Shown piece by piece: positions 60,258-64,000 of a DNA stretch of 64,000 nt. The notes under the pieces were generated by a model. It was not told the origin of the DNA, searched no databases, and saw nothing but the letters and a program-made list of their open reading frames with translations. Position numbers and translations under genes: made by a program. The DNA comes from Nymphaea colorata. Taxonomy: Eukaryota > Streptophyta > Magnoliopsida > Nymphaeales > Nymphaeaceae. Where the stretch lies: positions 7,032,417-7,096,416 of the forward strand of contig NC_045149.1 of NCBI RefSeq assembly GCF_008831285.2. Reading direction: 5' to 3'. Numbering within the stretch: the first letter of the stretch is position 1; each line of letters begins with the position of its first letter.

Positions 60258-61690
60258 AAATGTTTTATGTTCCAACACAATCATATATCATGGATTATCT
60301 TCCTGGTAACTGATGTTACTACTCAATATGGTTGCAAATCTCGAAGGACTTCCACAACAGTACAATGCCTGCCAGTTGTGTTGCTCACTATGTGACATTT
60401 GTGATTAAAAATTAATGGTAACGAAGATAAAACAAGAATATGAGTATAGATATCATTCATCTAAATAATTCAGGCTGCTGATAGAGATGGGTTGGATTCA
60501 GAAAAGTAGAATTTAAAAGAATAAATCCTTTTGGCAGTTGCTCAGCCACCAATAATTCTTATCAACCAGTCAGGAACTTAGAGGGCATACAACCTGCAGC
60601 TGGCCATTTGATCTGGTACCAGACAGCCTTCACCACAGTCCAGCGCTAAGGAGTAAATGATATTAACATGTTCGGAGACGGGAACTCCATGGTATCACCA
60701 AAGACAACCTACAATTTGAGTGGTTCTGTATAATCTGCGTCGCATCACGCATGATTTCAGAGCGCATGTTGAAGAAAATCCTGCCTTCATACACATCTAG
60801 ATCTCCTTAGATGATGGTATATAGTTCACTAGGCGTTCTCTTTTGGCTACTCCAAGTCTCAGCAAGTCTCAACAATGTGGGCCTCTTTATGATTCTAGGC
60901 TCACTTTCTTGCACTAGATAAGATCTAAGGGCATAAGGTAGCGTACATGCACCCTAAGTTGCATAGGTGCTTCACTTGGGTACTTTTTAGGTTAAAGCTG
61001 ATCTAAACTACTGAATTTTACTTCATTTAATTTGTTCTAGCTCAGTTTGCAGAAAATTTCCATTCTTGCAAGTGATCTAGAAACAGTTTTTTGCTGTGCC
61101 TTGACTTAATCACAGTATTGGTCCTCTTCCATTGTTGAATTGTTTGCGGCCTCTTCTTTCGATTTCTGTGGTGATCTTAGAGTTTTTTATTCTTTTTAGA
61201 CATGTTTATGCCATCAAATTTCTGATTTTGCACAAAGCAGGAGAAATATGTTCAGGCATCATTTTATTCATCTCTAAAGTGTGCCTCTTGAATAAGCACG
61301 AGACTAAATCGACACGAGTAATGGACATCTTTTGAAAGGAGCAAATTCAGATGGCAACTCACCCAACAATGAGTAATCGCTTCATCTTCATCAATCAGTT
61401 CATATGCCATAGACAACTAGTGAGCAATTGACTTGCTCCGTGGGAAAATACTCAACAAAAAATAAATTGATAACCGTTCTTAAGGCTCTGCATTTGCTCT
61501 AAGCACGGCTCAACAAGAACCTGTGATTTGATACAATCTGTAAATTATGTAAACGCAACAATAGGAAATTATATGAATGTAGTTCCAAAACAGCCACCTT
61601 ACATGTCCATAATATCTCACCAAAGAATCTCATGATTGAGTGATGAGTTGTTCCTTCATATAATTTGTGTCACATGATTGTAGGGAGTGA

Positions 61691-61728
61691 TGAGAGAGAG
61701 AGAGAGAAAGAGAAAAAGAGAGAGATAT
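61691..61728. repeat. (GA)n tract
   Basis: Interrupted GA repeat of about 38 bp. Confidence 0.9.
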
Positions 61729-62831
61729 ATATACTGAAGAGTCTGAAGTCCTTTCCTCCTGTCCCATGGGGTCTAAGACTGTTTCGCAACTGGGTGAGGA
61801 GTGGGACACTTGTCAATTAGAGTGTAGCACATCCACTTTTGAGTGATGACCGTCATTGACTTGCCAGTACCGTACTTTCATGACTTGCCAGTTTGATCAG
61901 CTACACTACAACACTACAACCCTTGGACAGAGGGTGATGATATCTAATCTCCACGCACATATAAATCACCTTGGCTTTAGTATTTACATAAAGGTAACAA
62001 AGTTTGGCATTATCATCCTTCTTTCTTTTATCTTTCTTTACACCCAAATTGATTTTGCTTTCCTGCTGTACTCGCCAGACACATGGATCCAGTTGCCTGT
62101 TTTATTGTTGGTGTTGTTTTTGTGAGATGCTTGGACTGGCGGGCTTGCAGATTGCACTGAAATCAGGTCAGTTGGTTCAGTACTGCTCAGGCTAACCGTC
62201 AAAGAGGTGTGAAGCCACATACGGGCTCCTCAAGGTTTCTTTACTTTCAAAATAATATCTTTAAATATTTGCTATGAGTGTCCCTTCGGATACAAAAATA
62301 TGTGAACAGTACCTTTTCCATTTTTTTTTTCTGGCTCAGCCATTAGCTAACACACACCACCCATCTTCTCTAGTCCCCTCTTAAAAAACATGGATCCCCT
62401 CTTAAAAAACATGGAGGAGCCTCTCTTCATTCTCACCACCCAGTAAATTTCTGAAGGAACAAAGTTTTTCTTTTCCTCGGGAAGGGAGAATGATTGCTGC
62501 AATTATCTTTTTTGACGCAACAGTAAAAAAATTTCAGAACAGACCTCTTTGTGAGAGATGAGGACAGGATCATGTCAAAACGCTAGTACGTTTGTAATAG
62601 TATGGATACATAGAAGTGAAATGAGTTTTTTCAAGATCAATTAAATTAAAACACTAGTACATGAAACCATACAAAATAACTTTTAAGAAAGTTATATGGC
62701 ACTATTTTTTGGGACGGTATCTTGGTTGAAATGGGTAATTCATAGTTGAGATTTTTTTTTTCTCCTTGTGTTTGTGCATGTACAGTAGCACGTCACCCAA
62801 TTCTTTAGTTTAATACAACTTTTCATTTGAT

Positions 62832-62857
62832 CATATATATATATATATATATATATA
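62832..62857. repeat. (AT)n microsatellite
   Basis: About 26 bp of AT. Confidence 0.9.
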
Positions 62858-63299
62858 GTAAATAACAACTCTATGTTTCTAGACTCATCCAACCATCTAA
62901 CCTGAGCCGTCCGATTCAACATTATAAACAGTTAAAAAGTGAAAAAAGTAATGAGTATTTTTTCATCATATAATATTAGTTCATACTTTTTTTTTTTTTT
63001 TCAAATGGACAGCTCTGAGATTACTAGAGTCACCTTTCATTCACTCATATATATACCATAGGCAGGTTACAAAAATTTATAAGAGATCCAGTTAAGATGT
63101 ACAACAAAATCTCCATAAACCTTTTGATAGACATCAATGTTCCCAAACTGAAACTGAGATGATGCTATAAAAATAACAATCAAGACTTAGACATCTACAC
63201 ACATTGTACTACGACCAGAAATACACAAGTCTATACAATAATATGCTTACTGGAAAAAGTTGTACACCGCGCTTGCATGACAACCATGCAGAGGTTCAT

Positions 63300-63344
63300 T
63301 CAATTCTCAAGCACCGATCTCCTGCTATGAAAATTCTTTAGCCA
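63300..63344 (-). other. Possible last exon of a gene extending beyond the right edge
   Basis: On the minus strand TTTCTTTTCCTCTGCAG is an excellent 3' splice site. It is followed by 14 codons beginning WLKNFHSRRSV and a TGA. Too short to identify; the preceding exon was not found up to 64000. Confidence 0.25.
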
Positions 63345-64000
63345 CTGCAGAGGAAAAGAAACATGTTAAAACCATCAAAGGACGAGTTCAACAGGAAGAC
63401 AGAGAAAAACAATCGGCATACAAGGGTGATGTTTAAACTAAGGCAAATGCACTATTTTACAGTAATAGTTTAGTTAGCCTAATCAAACAAACGTATCAGT
63501 GGCAATATCAAGTAGTCCCACATATAGGTGGAGATCGGAGTGCTACCATCTAAGCCATAAAATGCTTCTAAACTGAAGACAATTTAAACAATATGTGCTA
63601 TAGCAGTTATATTTTTCCAACTCCTATTGGAAACCACGTTAAAGTGGTCTATGTCCAACAGAAAAGGGTACTAAAGAGTGTGGTCACTTCAGTACTCAGA
63701 AATGAATAAGCAACCGTCACATGGGTGCAAGATGCTAGGTGCGAGCATGGCAAGAGAGTCTGTGTGTGTGTGTGTGTACACACACATATAAATCCTTTTT
63801 AGCCCAGCCACCTTGGCCGCATGCTGCCACTATGCCAAGGCCAATTGGCCTTAGGCGCAAGACCCTCTGCCACTGGCTAGGCTTTGCCTAGCTGCTGCCC
63901 AGGCCTCAGCCACACTCGGCCAGCCACAACTGAGCCTGCCAGCTCATGGCTTAGGCCCGTGGCCTAGCCATAGCCAGCAAGCCCCGAACACCGGCCCTTG
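63345..64000. other. Right-edge sequence with GT microsatellite and GGCC-rich patch
   Basis: A GT/AC run lies at 63760-63787. From about 63800 the composition switches to GC-rich wording made of repeated GCCTAG, GGCC and CAGCCAC words, suggesting a repeat element that continues past the window. Confidence 0.5.

Larger units (their letters stand above)
60258..63299. other. Intergenic, no gene recognised
   Basis: It holds a GA tract (61691-61728), an AT microsatellite (62832-62857) and a T run (62990-63002), otherwise AT-rich DNA with frames under about 90 codons. The part near 63050-63299 could be the 3' UTR of a minus-strand gene to the right. Confidence 0.5.

Noticed and set aside
1-64000. 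CRISPR array, phage, operon or bacterial defence system
   Set aside because: No regularly spaced repeats with unique spacers and no bacterial genes; the DNA is plant nuclear.

Overview
This window is nuclear DNA from a flowering plant. Its genes have many introns with plant-type GT-AG splice sites, the spaces between genes are AT-rich and full of MITEs, SINE-like and copia relics, and the proteins match plant families. The species cannot be fixed from the sequence. The very GC-rich exons of the first two genes hint at a monocot or an early-diverging angiosperm, but that is weak evidence. No bacterial, viral or organellar block was seen.

Layout. (1) 2.9-12.4 kb: two tandem, same-strand (minus) genes for class V (NifS/SufS-like) PLP enzymes, predicted at 620 and 600 aa. 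They share three intron positions; the second copy has a fourth intron that carries a hAT-type MITE. (2) 12.4-25.9 kb: a gene-free, heavily rearranged zone with SINE-like and MITE insertions, a long fold-back element, copia reverse-transcriptase and pre-integrase relics, and two decayed partial copies of the 3' end of the next gene. It also holds a fragment of an intron of the second PLP-enzyme gene. (3) 25.97-40.72 kb: a complete 23-exon minus-strand gene for a GH31 alpha-glucosidase of the plant HGL1 / alpha-glucosidase 2 type (1066 aa, reading frame closed across every junction), with a likely plastid transit peptide and two non-canonical GC-AG introns. (4) 41-47 kb: intergenic, with MITEs and tandem repeats. 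(5) 47.19-54.52 kb: a plus-strand gene for a nuclear PWWP-domain protein of the At1g51745 type (768 aa, or 795 aa with one possible extra exon). (6) 54.5-64 kb: mostly non-coding, with a CDC20-like WD40 fragment, an unassigned 53-codon open exon-like block at 60.1 kb and a possible terminal exon at the right edge.

The four genes do not form a pathway or an operon; they are ordinary independent plant loci. The most informative biology is structural: the intron difference between the tandem paralogues, exchange of intron and 3'-exon fragments between loci, the GC-AG introns, and well-bounded MITEs with target-site duplications. No convincing new biological system was found, and exon borders come from reading splice signals and reading frame by eye.
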